Origin: Rhynchopus sp. YZ270_cl-10
Lineage: Eukaryota > Euglenozoa > Diplonemea > Diplonemida > Diplonemidae
NCBI GenBank assembly: GCA_964035575.1
Contig: OZ037915.1
Coordinates: 930,001 to 994,000 of the forward strand
Length of the DNA stretch: 64,000 bases
Reading direction: 5' to 3'
Shown one piece after another: positions 45,598 to 58,500 of this stretch. The position numbers were made by a program, and so were the translations under genes. Within the stretch, counting starts at the first letter, position 1. Each line of letters begins with the position of its first letter. The notes under the pieces were generated by a model. The model had not been told where the DNA came from. It saw only the letters and a list, made by a program, of their open reading frames with translations, and did no database searches.

Positions 45598-46398
45598 TCA
45601 GTAGAGGTTGTAAATGTGCTCGTAGGGTCCAAGCTCGTCGTCCAATCGCTTGAGAACACCATCGGCAGGGTCGAACACGAAAGCGTGCACCTTCGGGGTA
45701 GCGAAGGTGTACGTTCCCTCCTGGTTGACTTCGGTTTCCTTGCGTCTGCGCTGCACACAGGCAGTCTTCATGACATTGCGGGCCTGCTCAATAACATTCA
45801 ACTCTACCGTCCTTCTGTGCTTCTTCTCGGGGTCCTCAATCGCCTTCAACTCAGCATCATGAAGACGACTGACATCACGGATCTGCCGAATCCAGTTCTC
45901 CAACAACCCGATGTCCTGCACCTTACCAGAATTCCTCACCGCGCCGCAGTCGTAGTGTCCACACACGATGATATGCGGAATCTTCAAGAAGTTCACAGCG
46001 TATTCCAAAGACGCCAAAAAGTTGAGGTCCGGGGGGCAACAGTTTCCGACGTTTCTGTGAACAAAAAGGGCACCCGGCTCGAGCCCGAGGAGACGTGCAG
46101 GGTCTACCCTCGCATCAGAGCAGCCTATGTAGAGATACTTTGGGGATTGGCCTTTCCCGAGACGCTCGAAGTAGGTAGGGTCGCGGGCGTTGACACTGTC
46201 AATCCAGAGGCGGTTGTTCTCAAAAAGACCTTGCAGGTCCCCATCTTCAGCAGCATCAGAAGGTGCCGCACCCACACCGCACACACACGGCGAATGTCTT
46301 GAAGACGCACTGTCACCAGAAGACCCTGTCATCGAGTTGGTATCAGAGTTCCCACTACCACGTCTCTCAGCAAGGTGCGTGGGAGATGTTCCGGACAT
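45598..46398 (-). CDS. beta-class carbonic anhydrase
   Basis: A single-exon gene of 266 residues. The enzyme interconverts CO2 and bicarbonate with a zinc ion. Zinc ligands are visible as Cys93 (IGCSDARVD, with the Asp95-Arg97 dyad), and His148 and Cys151 (CGHYDCGAV). HRNVGN (114-119), SLEYAV (130-135) and a C-terminal acidic segment are also typical. Residues 1-55 are a Ser/Gly-rich extension without the amphipathic Arg-rich look of a strong targeting peptide, so location is uncertain. Family members are usually 200-260 residues, so it looks complete. It starts 385 bp after the deoxyhypusine synthase stop. The leader shows a pyrimidine tract (CCCTCCCTCCTCCTCC) and ACTACAG about 37 nt before the ATG. 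Confidence 0.97.
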   Translation of the reverse strand: MSGTSPTHLAERRGSGNSDTNSMTGSSGDSASSRHSPCVCGVGAAPSDAAEDGDLQGLFENNRLWIDSVNARDPTYFERLGKGQSPKYLYIGCSDARVDPARLLGLEPGALFVHRNVGNCCPPDLNFLASLEYAVNFLKIPHIIVCGHYDCGAVRNSGKVQDIGLLENWIRQIRDVSRLHDAELKAIEDPEKKHRRTVELNVIEQARNVMKTACVQRRRKETEVNQEGTYTFATPKVHAFVFDPADGVLKRLDDELGPYEHIYNLY

Positions 46399-46782
46399 TT
46401 TTTTTTTTGAGAGGTTTTGTGAGGTGGAGGTAAAAATCTGTAGTGTTTTGTGAAAGGAGGAGGAGGGAGGGTTTTTTGTTGGAAAAAAAAGGGCATTTTT
46501 TTCTCTCTTTTTGCCGCTTCTTTATGTCTTCCCCATATTGTGAGATTTTTTTTGAGGGGTGGCAAGAATATGACAACGGAAGAACGTGAAGAAAAGAAAA
46601 GAAAAAAAATCAAGTCAAACTTGATACTGCAGAACCTAGCGAACACCGGTGTGCACAACTTAGACAACACACAACCCTTTTTTTTCTTTTGGGCAAGATT
46701 CCCAGGAATTTACCCCATAATTGATTACACAAAAAAAAACAGAACACTCTCTTATCTTTCAAGTAGAGTGGTCGTTTCTGCC

Positions 46783-48837
46783 TCAAGGGAATTCGTTGCT
46801 GTGTTTCAGATAGTAAGGGACAAAGGCCTTTGCCACAAGAAGCGGGAGGGCTACAGTCACCTCAGTGTAAATTTTGACTGGTCTCGTGCCCGGGCGGATT
46901 TTCCCCCACGAGACAGCCTCGTCGGGCCTGGCGCCTGCATCAGAGCCGTCAAACTCCTGTGAGAGAGAGGTGTGTGAATTGCTTAATATCGGGGATATGA
47001 CCTTAATGTGATGCAGGGGGTAGAGTTGTAGAGACACTTTATCAGAAATTTGTTGTGGTGTTCGCTTTTTTTGCTAATCTGATAGAGCGCAGTGGTTTAT
47101 GCATATCTAGGTCTTCTGCCAATGTTACACATTGGGCAGCAAGACCCCTGACTAGCCTGGAGTCCTCATCATCCCGCTTGCGCGAGCTCCTTAAAAGGAA
47201 AAACAGTCGATCTTCATGGGTTGGAGGTTACAGAAAGTTCTTCCCCCTTTATTTTGTGCAGAAGTTTCAAAACCAAAAAATGTCGTGGCCGAAATAAAGT
47301 GTGTCTTTAGTACCGTCTGTTGTATTAATATTGTTTTCAGCAAAAAAATATAAAACGATGAACATTCGGTACACCCTTTCCTCCCCAAAAAATAATAAAT
47401 TGGGCAAAAAAAAAAAAAAAAAGATGCTCACCAAGCAAAGTGTTGGTCATACCTGCCCGGTCCCAATCAGAACGGAGTGGTCCGCACCGTTGCGCATCAG
47501 ATTCGCGTTGCAGATGTGGTGCTTCACGACACCACCACCGAGGATCAACATGCCGGTGTGTTTTGCGGACGTTGCTTCTGTGTTCATGCCCTTCACATCT
47601 ACTATGAGGTCCACCTTCAGCGTCTGCTTCTTTGCCATCGCACGCGCCTTGTTGAACCTATAGATGGCAACCCCAACCCACCCATCCACCAGCGACGGAG
47701 AGTACACCGGAATGCCGTTCACCGCACACCACTTCAAGCAGGAGCTGTCCTTCTCTGCCAGCGCCTCGCCAAAGAGCCGCACCAACTCGCTTGGGGTGTA
47801 TGTGAAGGGGAGCCCTTCGTCGACCTTCTCGTCCCCCCGCTTCACTGCCTCTGCCTCCAGCACCTTTGTCACAAATGCTACCACAGCCTCTTCTGCACCG
47901 TCTTGTACCTGAATATTTGCATGCTGTGCAGCCCCTTTTGTGAGAACAGGGTTTACGGTAACGAGGTCGGGCCGGATTGAACGGAGAATGTCAAAGTCAA
48001 CTCCACCCCCTGGGGTCACAATGACGTGCACCATTTTGTGTTTACAGAGGAACTGTAGTGCTTCGCGCGAGCCAGCGAGGAAGAGGGTGGATGTGGCGCC
48101 GAGGAAGATCTTTGTCTTGAGTGCAGCTGCCTCCTCGTCGGTCACGTCGCCGTGTTGGCGTGCGGTGGCAAGCGCTACCGGGTCGTCACGCATGCGCCAC
48201 TGAAGCATTGCCTCAATCTCCTCCACAGCAATCCCCACGTTCGTCGCCTGGTACCCTGTCGTCTTCATCGCACCTACCACATCGGACAAAGAGCCGCCAA
48301 GCTTGGGTCCCTCCACAGTCACCCTGAAGGGAGGGGGTGGAGGGTGGGGAGAGAGAAATGTAAAATGAATTGTATTGAAAACCAATTTCAACCAATTTTA
48401 ACACTGGAAGAGAACAACAGGGAAAAAAAAATTAAAAGGAATGAAAGATGAAAGGGCCTCTGATTCACAAACTGTAAGCCTGTATACAGTCATTTTCCCA
48501 TCCTGATTGGTTGATTAGGGGTGATTTCATAAAAAGCGCACAAACTGTTTATTGCCAAAAAATAATTCGTTTATTTTCTGATCACTTTGCATCAAAGGGG
48601 AGAAAAAAAAAGGTTTGATGACGCCTCACAGTCGTCACCTTTATCATACACTGGTAGGAGGAATTGAAAGTTTGTTTTGTTTTGTTTTTGCTTTTGCTAC
48701 TTTATTTTGTACTTTTTTACTTATTTGTTTGTTTACTTATCATAATACTTGTAGGGGGAAAGCAACACATACGCATCAGCTGGCATTTCGTTCGAGGGCA
48801 CGAGCACTGCCTCCACAGCGCATGCGGGAGTAGCCAT
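46783..48837 (-). CDS. DHS: deoxyhypusine synthase
   Basis: Three exons: 48837-48749, 48323-47453 and 46956-46783, giving 377 residues. Donors are GTATTA and GTATGA, acceptors are CAG, and phases 2 and 0 are respected. The enzyme moves the aminobutyl group of spermidine onto a Lys of the eIF5A precursor, using NAD. Seen: [20 protein letters not shown] near the N terminus, [43 protein letters not shown] split from [20 protein letters not shown] across intron 2, with the catalytic Lys at 339 in SWGKIR. Length matches the family (human about 369). Exon 1 is tiny (29 codons). Unlike the trypanosomatid enzymes, which need an inactive paralogue, this copy retains the catalytic region; whether a second copy exists is unknown. 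Confidence 0.97.
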
Positions 48838-50305
48838 TTGTTATATCCTTTCCCCCCTCCGACTCCCTTTTGATGATCTCTCTCACGCTCTCCCTCTGGT
48901 GGTGGTAGGTGAGGGGGATGCTGCATGTCAACATAAATACCCCCACAACCTAGTCAGTATGTTGCCAATAGAAAGTAGACTGGAAATACAAAGCCCTCTC
49001 GTGAACAGTGTACCTTGGTGCAATGACCGGTGTATCGGGGGTGGACCCCCAACCCATGGAGTGCCTGCATCCATTTCGTGGTTAACATCTGAGAAACAGT
49101 CTCTCGCTCGCTCTCTCTCTTTCCATCCATGGTAAAAAGGTTACTAAGATACAGGGCAGTGCTCCACTTCCTCCTATCCTGTGGCTCTGCACCTTGTGAC
49201 ACCACACGTCGTCGCCTCAGCGGTCTGTCTGTAGTCAGTGCACAATGCAAAGACGACTGACACCGCAAGCAGGTCCTCTGTTCCCTGCCCTCCCCTCCGC
49301 ACCCACCCAGCAAGCTACTAGCACCCACCCAGCACCAAGCGCGCGCACAGCAACACAAACACTTTTGAGGGGAAAAACCCCCTCCCCCCTCCGAGGCTGG
49401 ACAGGATGCTCTGTCTTGGACAGCTCTTCGCTAGCCCCACCCACCCTGTAAACTCTGTTCAAGCAGCTTTGCTACGGCAGGGGGTCTGGTTAAGGGTTGT
49501 AGGACAACAAACAAGAGACCCCCCCACCCTACCCGACCCACCCCACCCACTACTGTCCGATCATGTGCACAAAGCATCTTCCCGACTTCCCTCTCTTCTC
49601 CCTTCTCCCCACAGCACAGGAAAGAAATAGAAACTTAACACTCATCACACGATAAAACCCATGGGAGAGGTTGTGGTGAAACGCACACACCTCGACCTGT
49701 TTGGTGAGGAGTGGCTCTGCAGCGCGGTTCGTCTCTAGAACCGCAAAGTGTGTTCAAAATGCTTCGTTTCTATTTCCTCCTTCATTTCATGAGGTGACAC
49801 AACAAAAATTGGTCCTTGAGAGACCCCCCATTTTGTCGCTGCAATGGTGTTACCCAATGCAGCAGGCTTTCTTCGTGTGTGGACTCTGCTGCACGCTTTC
49901 GGCACCAATGAAGGAACCTACTCACAGGTGTGCCATTACCATCGGCAGTCCCTACGATCTGCAATATTTCGAGGTTACCATCTGAATACTCTCACTTCCA
50001 CTCATCAGTCAGATGAACGGGAATATTTGAAATACACAGGGCAATTAGGCCTGCACAAATGAAGTTCTGGGGCTCTCTTCCCGCTGTGTAGGATAATAAA
50101 AGCGGAGAAATAACAAAAAAAGGGGGGATTTCTTTTTCCTCAGGAGGATGAAGACCCTCGTCAATTCATTCATATTTTTTTTTGCTATTCTTTTTGATGT
50201 GTTGTGTTCCTGCCCGCCCCCCCACCCCAAACCTACTAAGTTTTATAGAATTTCGTTCAAATGTGTTTCAACAGAAAAAAAAAAAGGGCGAAAAATTCCC
50301 GATTT
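48838..50305. other. intergenic region with R2 copy
   Basis: An R2 copy lies at about 48983-49086. The rest (49100-50000) is mixed-composition DNA with short frames on both strands that show no recognisable motif and no exon-like continuity. Confidence 0.5.
48983..49086 (+). repeat. R2 repeat (GAAATACAAAGCCCTCTCG family)
   Basis: About 100-120 bp beginning GAAATACAAAGCCCTCTCGT, then GAACAGTGTACC, GTGCAATGACCGG, a short GGGG...CCCC stem, and TCCATTTTCGTG near the end. Fullest copies are 48983-49086 and 54904-55022, and a third is split by a transposon (61776-61788 plus 62752-62829). Diverged copies are at about 2527, 19204, 31100, 33876 and 63032. Size and dispersal suggest a SINE. Confidence 0.65.
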
Positions 50306-51711
50306 TTACAACCACCAGAAATCGTTTCCACCTATCGCTACCTTCCTTGATTCTATGACCCCGGTCCCACTGCATTCCATTGTTTCGTGCCCGTGGGGGA
50401 GGAGCTGATGGCCTGCTGTGCTCACTGCGTACACCACACCAAGCTCCCTCCGGATCGTCGAAAGCTGGTATGATTTGTGGTCTCCCAAACTTATCTGTTG
50501 GTGTTTTTAAAAATAGAGGTTTTATAAAACTTGGTTGTATTAGTATAGACTGATTGAGGGGGTTTGTATTCTTTGAAAACTTGGTTGTATTAGTGTAGCC
50601 ACCCGAGGATGCACTCCACTATAGAGAGGGAGGTTATATTTTTTGCTGTAATTTTTTTTGGTGTGGCTGAAAGGGGGATTGCGGAAAAGTGCGATTTTTG
50701 GGTCGTCAGCCACACCATTTTTTTTTGGCTATTTTTGGTAATCTTCACATCAAACTATCAGTATTATCAGTATTAGTGTAGACACTTCGAGGATGATAGT
50801 GATTGTTGTTCAGTCAACAACTCCACTATTTAGTTTATTTTGCGAATCTAGGGTTCACTCATTTTTAAAATGTCAAAATACACTTTGTAGATTCTAGGTT
50901 TCTTGTGTTGTTGTCATCCAAAGAAGAGGAGGCTTGTTAGAGGAAAAGGGCGCATACCACGTCTGCACGCACGATGTCGTTGGGCTTCACGCATCGCCAC
51001 ATCTCAATGGGCTTCATGTTGTCGATGACGTTTGTCGAGCTGGGGCAGGAATCCTCACCGCGGATCGTTCCTGTTATGGGGTGAAGGGGCGTTGTAGTGC
51101 TAATGGTTGAGCGTTGACGTGATAATATTTCTATATTTTTTTTCCCCCCCAAAAAAGTGAAGATCGACAATGAAAAACGCATCTATTAAGTACACCGAGA
51201 CATTGACACTCCGTTGGGAGGCCTCCTAGGCAAAAAGCCTCCAGTCCTACAGGTAATGGGTTCTCCAAACCTCCACATAGTGTTGCATTACTAGGGAGTT
51301 GCGTACAGGAAAACTGTAAGCAACACAGTCATTTCCCCAATAAATAAATAAACGGGAGGGTATCGAAACCACAACGGTCGTCGGTATACCTTTGAAGGTT
51401 GAGTAAGACAGCTTCCCCTGCACGGTGAAGATGTCGACGTGCGCGAAGTTTCCGACAACCTTCTTAACCTTGCCGAGAATCGTTGCCCCCACGAAGGGTG
51501 TCTGCGTGGGCTTCGCCTTGCGCTGTACACTCACGGCTTCACCCTCACCACTCACAACCTTGCCTGCCACTGTCGCGCACAGACGTGCCCCACGTCGCAC
51601 AGTCCCCTCACCCCCTATCGACGGTGTGTTTCCCCTCACATCACCCAGCACGTCCCCAGGCATGGCAAACTCACCCACCACCTTCAACCGTTCTTTTGCT
51701 TGTTTTGGCAT
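50306..51711 (-). CDS. CSL4: exosome complex component Csl4
   Basis: Three exons: 51711-51390, 51070-50958 and 50494-50306 (207 residues), with donors GTATAC and GTATGC and acceptors CAG; phases 1 and 0 fit exactly. Csl4 (EXOSC1) is one of the three cap subunits of the RNA exosome, which degrades and trims RNA 3'-5'. Residues 12-20 hold the N-terminal signature GEFAMPGDVL. The S1-like RNA-binding core includes GTIRGEDS, WRCVKPNDIVRADV and, across intron 2, ISLGDHKSYQLSTIRRELGV. The tail keeps the Csl4 Zn-ribbon-like order but lacks a clear full set of Cys (one is left in MECSGTG); it then ends RKVAIGGNDFWWL, the same length past RKVA as human. Leader: TTTTACAG lies 22 nt before the ATG. Confidence 0.93.
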
Positions 51712-52061
51712 TGTTTTTGTATTGTGTGTTTGCCTGTAAAATAGGTGTTCAAAGGGGAGAGAGAAAACCAGACAATCAAAAAAAATAACACCTTTTTTTA
51801 TTGATTAGGTCAAAGTGGGTAACTGCTGGGGGTAGGGAAAGTCTGAGAGTGGGGATGGCAGGGTGGTTTGGTTAATGGAGTTGGGGGAGGAAGGGAGAGA
51901 ACCCGACACAACGAAAGTGTTTTTGCGAAGGCGGTCACCGTCTATAAGATACGCTATCCTCAAGGGCTAAGGCAGCTCCCCTCGAGAGCATTTTACACAC
52001 ACACACATAGCAAATCCCGGGGGATCAACATATCAGATGTCACCCCCTCTCCACCCCCACT

Positions 52062-54650
52062 TCACTTCCCTCGCTCCTTCATCCATGCGGCAACGGCCTC
52101 AGGGTCACCCATTACGTGATCTCCCATGACCGACTCGTTGTCCGAGTCGTCCTTTGCCTTGGGCTTTGCTTTGCTGACAAGGACGTCGTCCGTTGTAGCT
52201 GAGGTAGGCTTCTTCCTGAGTGCTGCTGGTACCGCTACGGTACCTCCGAGCAGAGAGGAGTGGCGGGATGGTGGTGCTGTGGCTGGGGGTGGACGGGAGG
52301 TGGGCACAAGAACATCGTCGCTGGTCTTGGCACGACCGCAGGCAGCAGAGGCAGACTGCCGGCGCATCGCCGCAACAACAGACCCCGACGAGTTCACCTT
52401 GCGTGCCACCTCCCCTCCAGTAGGCTTCGACGCAGGCTCGGCTGGACCTTTAGAGCCTGTGGTGGTGGGCTTGGTGGACGTCGTGCTTGGTGTCTCCTTA
52501 GCAGCACCCTTAACAGGTTCACCAGGTTTGACGCCACAAAGCTTGCATGAACCGTCATTGCGTTTAAGGTTCTGTAAAGAGGGGTGGTGTGAGGGGGAAA
52601 GTGTGGTAGTATTTGGGGGGTGAAGGGAAGGTGCGATTGGGCCGTCATAATTGTCGGGTCAGATCTGGTCCCGCCAAAAAAGGAATTGTTTCTCTTATCA
52701 GTTCTGGCCTACGAAAAATGCATTTCTCGCACAGCTGGCCGCTGTGTCACTTTTCCTTCAATTCATGGATGCATGGACGACAAGGCGGTTATCCCCATAG
52801 GGAACAAGAAGCGAGAGGCGAGTGCGGTGAGACGGGTTTGCGGACGACACCAATGCCGAATATTCAGAATTCTTCCGGGAAATGAAGAAGAGTATCCCCT
52901 CCATAGGCGTGTCGCCTGGAGTGAAGCGCGCTGCATCTACGTCGCCGGAAGGTCATCCAGCAAAGAAGAAATTGGGGAGACCCAAGGGCAGCAAAAACAA
53001 GTCCAAGGAGCCCACGCACCCAAGACTAGGTAGGAGGATCAGGAGGAGAACAAGGACGCCAAGGACGAGTCATTCCAAAAGGAAATGCTGAGTTGCGTAC
53101 GTGAGTCCGACTGGCTGAACTTATTATTCTGGTTTCTAATACTTTTGTGGGGAAATCGTCGGAAGCGTGGTCCGAACTAAAATAGGGTGTATGTGTGTTT
53201 GTGGTTGTGGCCATACATCCATCTGAATCTCCTGCCGTAGCATTTGGTACTCCTTGCGTGTGTTTTCCATGCGGTTGAGGCAGCTGGAGGCACTGTGCTC
53301 CTCTGCAAGCGTGCGGGCCTCTCTGGCCAGTTGGTGTAGAATGTCTGTTTTGTTATTTTTTTTTTTGATAATTTTGTTGCACTAGCATAGCTGCCATTTA
53401 GACCATCTTCCCTTTTATATCTTGTGTTGACAGGGCAGGGCCGTCCTCTTTTTACTCTGCACTTTCAAAGTGCCATCTGCACAACAACATCCCTCCCTCC
53501 CCCTCCCCCTCCCCCTCTCCCTCTCCTTCCACAACACATCAAAATCACTCATCAAATTTCAAAAAAAAGAAGAAAACGCCTCACCATCGCTGATTCTCTG
53601 AGATAAAAAATAAAACACACCTGTCCGATTCCCATGAGGAATCTCAGGAGGGGGTAGGCCGCTGACCTGCGTCATACTGAGCGCTGACGACGCTTCCATT
53701 GAGGCGGTCGCACGGAGCTTCCGCGACTGCGAGAGGATGTCCACAGCACGCGATGGGTCCTCCCCTGGCGGGGCCCCTGCGTAGGCGAGGGGGTGGTGCG
53801 GACTGCGCCGCTTCACACTGCTCCCTGCATACGACTGCAGCAGATGCGACACCGTCTCCTGCAACGCGGCCTGCTGCCCCACCAACGTCGCCACCGTCCC
53901 AAGCACCTCCCCCATCTCCCCACCCCCCTCCTCCTTATGCACGACACCACTCTGCTCTGCCTTGAGATGCCCTCCCCTTGCAACCAGATCCACTTCATAT
54001 CCTGCACGGATCCCACACTCTCGCAACGTTGCTTCCTCTGCAAGCTCGCGCCCTGCGAAGGCTACTACTGGACGCACCAATGATATATTCATCTTCGACC
54101 CAGCAATCTCCCTTAACTGTGCAACCGTTGTTGCAGGATAGACCATCAGCCGCGCCACGGATGCCCCACAGCGCACCCCGATCCGCAGCTTCCCGCTTCT
54201 CCCTACCCTCACGTAGGCTCCCGGTACTGCAAGCCCGGTGCTCCGCAACGGGAGACGATCGCTTTCAATTTGAGATTTGCCAAGCCAAAGAGCTTGCTCA
54301 TGAGCAGGTATGCCGCACTGTGAAGCAAGGCGTAGCTTCAGTTGCGCCACCGTTTCCCCTAGGTTTGCATGAACGATTACAACGTGTTGCGTGCCAAGCA
54401 CCTCAACAGAGAGAATCGCTTCGGGTTGTTGTTGTTGTTGTGTGTTTTCGTCATTTCGGATTGGCATATCTAGATACGTCGTGTCAGGGTAGGAAGCGCG
54501 GACAAAAAGCTTTCCACCCTCCTGAAGCACGGCAACAGAGGAGTACGCATGTTTGGCAAGAGAAAGGACTTCAGCCCCAGAAGGGGTATGCGTTATACAC
54601 CATCGCGATTGTCCTTCAGGGGTGGTAACGGAGAAGTCGTTTGCACGCAT
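52062..54650 (-). CDS. tandem ubiquitin-like domain protein with coiled coil
   Basis: Three exons: 54650-53621, 53344-53217 and 52571-52062 (555 residues); donors GTGTGT and GTATGG, acceptors ACAG, phases 1 and 0 consistent. After about 80 residues come two ubiquitin-like folds: about 81-155 (ILSVEVLGTQHVVIVHANLG, TVAQLKLRLASQCGIP, LWLGKSQIESDRLPL) and about 158-230 (TVAQLREIAGSKMN, VVAFAGRELAEEATLRECGI, ending LVARGG). The GG after domain two resembles a ubiquitin tail, but 300 residues follow, so processing is doubtful. Exon 2 is a short coiled coil (NRMENTRKEYQMLRQEIQMD). Exon 3 holds C-x2-C (CKLCGVKPG) and a disordered Lys/Thr/Ala-rich tail with two DDVLV repeats. Function unknown; possibly a shuttle or adaptor in ubiquitin pathways. 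Confidence 0.75.
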
Positions 54651-54903
54651 TTTTTTTTTTTGGGGGATTTTTTTTTTAGAAAAAAAAAAAAGTGAATAGA
54701 CGAAGGAAAAGAATGGAAAGGAAGGAAGACAGGAAAACTCCCTAATTGAAGGGAGGTGTGTGTAAAAAGGGAATAAAAGGGTGGGGAGATGACCCCTTTT
54801 TTTCCCCTGGATAGAGAGAGGGTAGGGGGAAAAGAACAGAGAGAGGGAAAAAATAATGGAAAATATCAAAATGCATGCACATCTTGAAGGGAAAGAAAAA
54901 GTT

Positions 54904-55022
54904 GACTTGAAATACAAAGGCCCTCTCGTGAACAGTGTACCTTTTGGTGCAATGACCGGCTGTACCGGGGAATGGACATCCCAACCATGCAGTCCGAAAA
55001 TCCATTTTCGTGATTTACATCT
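54904..55022 (+). repeat. R2 repeat, fullest copy
   Basis: Reads GACTTGAAATACAAAGGCCC through GATTTACATCTGA without interruption. It is used here as the reference to show where the copy near 61788 was interrupted. An R1 hairpin follows at 55040-55078. Confidence 0.65.
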
Positions 55023-55567
55023 GAAAAAGAAAAGTTTATAAGATGAACCCATAAGCCTCTCGTTTTGCTTAGTCACCTTTTGATCACATTCGTTATCCCT
55101 ATAAAAAACGGTGGTGGTGATGGAAAAAAAAAGGGGGATCATTTTTTTTAAAGGTCTACCAACTCAGTTGTGAACTCCCCCAAAATCAGAGAGATTTTTT
55201 TTTCTTTCCCTGCTTTTTTCTTTTTCCGCGAACGTCTTCCCTCACCCCCTCTCCCCTCTCCCCCTCCTACGTCAAAAGAATCCCGCTTTTTTTACTCAGC
55301 TAACCTTTTTTTGGGGACCACCTGCGTTACTATGTTTGAGAAGACCAATCAATTGGAACAGATGCACTTTTTTTCACTACAAAAGGCATGGGGTTTTTCT
55401 ACACAGATGAACAAAATCATCGTGAACTTTTGGAGATTTGCACCAACTGTGGCAACACAACCGAGGCAACTACACTACTCCCAATAATTTTATCAAATCA
55501 AAGAAACAAAGAAAGAATTTTCATCATATGCAATCAAAAGAAAGAAAAAAAACAAAAAAGCGCACTC

Positions 55568-58500
55568 CTACCGCAACAACGGATGGCGCGCTCCTTCAGC
55601 TTCTCTTGCAAAGCCTGTGGGGTCGATCATGAGTGGGATTTCCTCCTCAAGCACTCCTGTGAATGCGTTGGGCTCGCTGAGGGCGACCCGAACCTTTTGG
55701 TTGTCGCTGTGCGCTCGAGCGTAGGGGAGACGCAGAAGCTCCTCAAAGGTGTCTTCGTACTCCGCCCGGACTGTGTTGTGCCGCCCGAGGTACATCATAA
55801 TACGCATCATCAAAATTATCCCCAGCTCGTTTTTGTACTGCCGGTTCTTCCTAATCAAAATGAACACCGCGCTCAACGCCTGTCTGTAGCTTCCTTCCAT
55901 AAAATACGCACCAATCAGCTTGACCTTGATGTCGAGATTGTGCTGGTCAATACGCTCCTCATCCTCCAGGTCGGCAACGTCGACGTCGGTTTGATAGTCA
56001 GTACGAAGCATGATGTCTATCGAGGACACTGTCTTGCGCACATCGGAGAGCGTTCTGTAAGGAGAGGGGAAGAGGGAGATGGGGAGATGGGGAGGGGGGT
56101 TACATTGCGTTGTCATGTGATATGATTTTGTGAGTTATTAAGAAAATCACACCAAAATTCAAAAAAAATAGTAACTCTGATAGGTAAAAGGAAAAAAGGT
56201 TTTTTCGTTGATTGCACAATTACCCTGTTTGAGGGGTGATTGGCGACCGTATCTGAGGAACTATTTCTCCTTTAAGCTACGCTTGTAGGAATAAAAAAAA
56301 ATATGTAATGAATGGAAACTAGGCTAGTAGGACGCATCGCTTAAGTGCAGGGATATTTGAGAAGTGGTTGCGATGCAGAGTTGGCTGTACAATGCTCAGA
56401 AAGGTTTGGAGGTGAAAAAAAAAAAAAACACCGAGGGGATGCAGCCCTTCAGAAACAAAACAAAGAGATATTCGTACACCTCCCGTCGTACACACATATC
56501 CGGGGAAAGGTTGCTGCGCTCTTAAAGTATCGGAGGGGTGACATTTCTATACCTGTACGCTTTGTCGTGCACTTCTATGATCTGCATCATGTACTGCCTG
56601 CAGAGACGGTACTGCTTCGCCTGGTAGAGGTTGATGCACACACCACAGGCAGCCTTGGCGGCAAGCACCTCTGCTGTACTGAGGGGGCGGGTCACCTCCG
56701 GGGTGTACTCGGGCTGTGTGGGAGGGGGTTTTTGTTTTGAAATAGAAATTAAATTTCTAGAATTTCTGTAGGGAATGGGGCGTTTTGAAGGGTTATTGCG
56801 GCAACTCATACAAAGACCACTTAGGTGATCAGCGCTCAAAATGAAATCCAAAGTCTATTGTAAAATGCGAAAAGTTAGATTCATATACTTTCAGTTCACA
56901 GAATTGAAAGTATTTGAGAGGGTCAACACACGCACCCTTTCGTTTTTATGTCTATTGTGCACTGCAAAGGTATAAACGGAGGTCGTGTGGTGCGTATCGT
57001 TGGTTCGTCATATAAATGCAGTATTGTATCAATGTACATACCCCTTCTGCGCGTGCCTTCCGCTCCTGTTCTACTGTGGCAAGGGAGTCCTTGAGCACAG
57101 ACCTGTACAGCCGCATGCTGTCCTTTTGTTCCTGTGGTGTGCGAAAGAATATGGGGTGATTGGAGGACTCCATCATTCATAAACTATTCTACTGAATAGA
57201 AGGCATAAATAGGGTACACTAAATGTATCCAAACCTTTTTTTTTTTACGTTATGTGGATTGTTTTGTTTTCTGACGTCCATCATTGAAAAAAGACAATAG
57301 ATGCAAAGTGGATGAACGCGTCTCTATAGTTCACCTTTGTTCACAATCGTTTTATTGTACAAGCATCATCTACACGGCGTTGTATAAGGGTGCAAAAATA
57401 AAAAACGCCACTATTGCAACCAAACACCACACCGCCTTGGTAAAAAGAACATCGTAACACACACATAGGATATTACCAGATGGACCGGAGGCACTTCTGC
57501 ACAACGTTTCATTCTGAGGAACGATCCACTGCTTCACACATCACGTCACATACCTTTGCCTTTAACGCAACCCTGGCGTCGATCAACCTTGACAATGGAA
57601 GGTCCTCTGTGATGTGTGCGACCCCTTCCTCACCGTATATCGCGTTTGCGTATCCGAAGACGAACTGCGCTATCGACTCCTCGTCGCCCATGCCTGTGAC
57701 CGTTTCGAGCACCTCACCGTCGTGCACTGCCAGGGTTGTTGGGAGTGAGTTGACATCCAGATGCATCGTGAGTGCATAGTTTGTGTTGGTATCCAGCTGG
57801 AGCAGCTTCATCTTGACTCCATTCGTGTTGACAAGCTCGACAAAGCATTTCAACGTCGCAGACACAGCAACGCTGTCCATACACTGCGGCGCATGGCAGT
57901 CGATGATCACCGGCATCACCTCCTCCTCCACAAGCTCAATGTAGTTGTCCTCCGTCAACGTTGCCAGCCAAGCGTGCTCCGGAACCTGGCGGTACTCTTC
58001 AGCCTCCGCCTCAGTGTTCGCCGCCATCCCCTTTGCGTTCCCTTGGATCTCATTCATGAAAAACACGGCATCGTTGCTCACCCCTTCAGGGTCCGCCGTG
58101 TCCTCCTCCTCCAGGAGTCGCATCTCCTCTCGTTCCGCCGGATCAGGTGCTTTCGCGTGCTCACGACGCTCCATGACACGTTGCTTTACCTCAGAGTACC
58201 GTTCCCTTTGGTCAGCTATAGTCCCTTCGGGGACGTGACGGAGGGTAGACCGCATGGTCTCAACCGCTTGGGCTGTGATCTCTGCTTTGCTTTGATTCTG
58301 AGGGGGGTGTGTACCGCTAAGTGCGCCCTTCTCATTCCAGTAGTCAGGGTGGTGCATTTTGTCGCGCGGGATCTTGCCTTCGGACATCGCCATGTCCAAG
58401 TCCATCTTTTGGCGGTGTCGTGTCGCGTCACGGTCAAGGCTGCTCTGCGTCAGAGGTGCCTCATTGACCTCATCCTCATCGTCTTTCTTCGAACGGAAAC

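Noticed and set aside
51247-51389. C-terminal part of the long Csl4 exon 1 frame read as coding
   Set aside because: The frame runs on past the GTATAC donor into an R3-related repeat. The spliced product matches Csl4 and the read-through does not.
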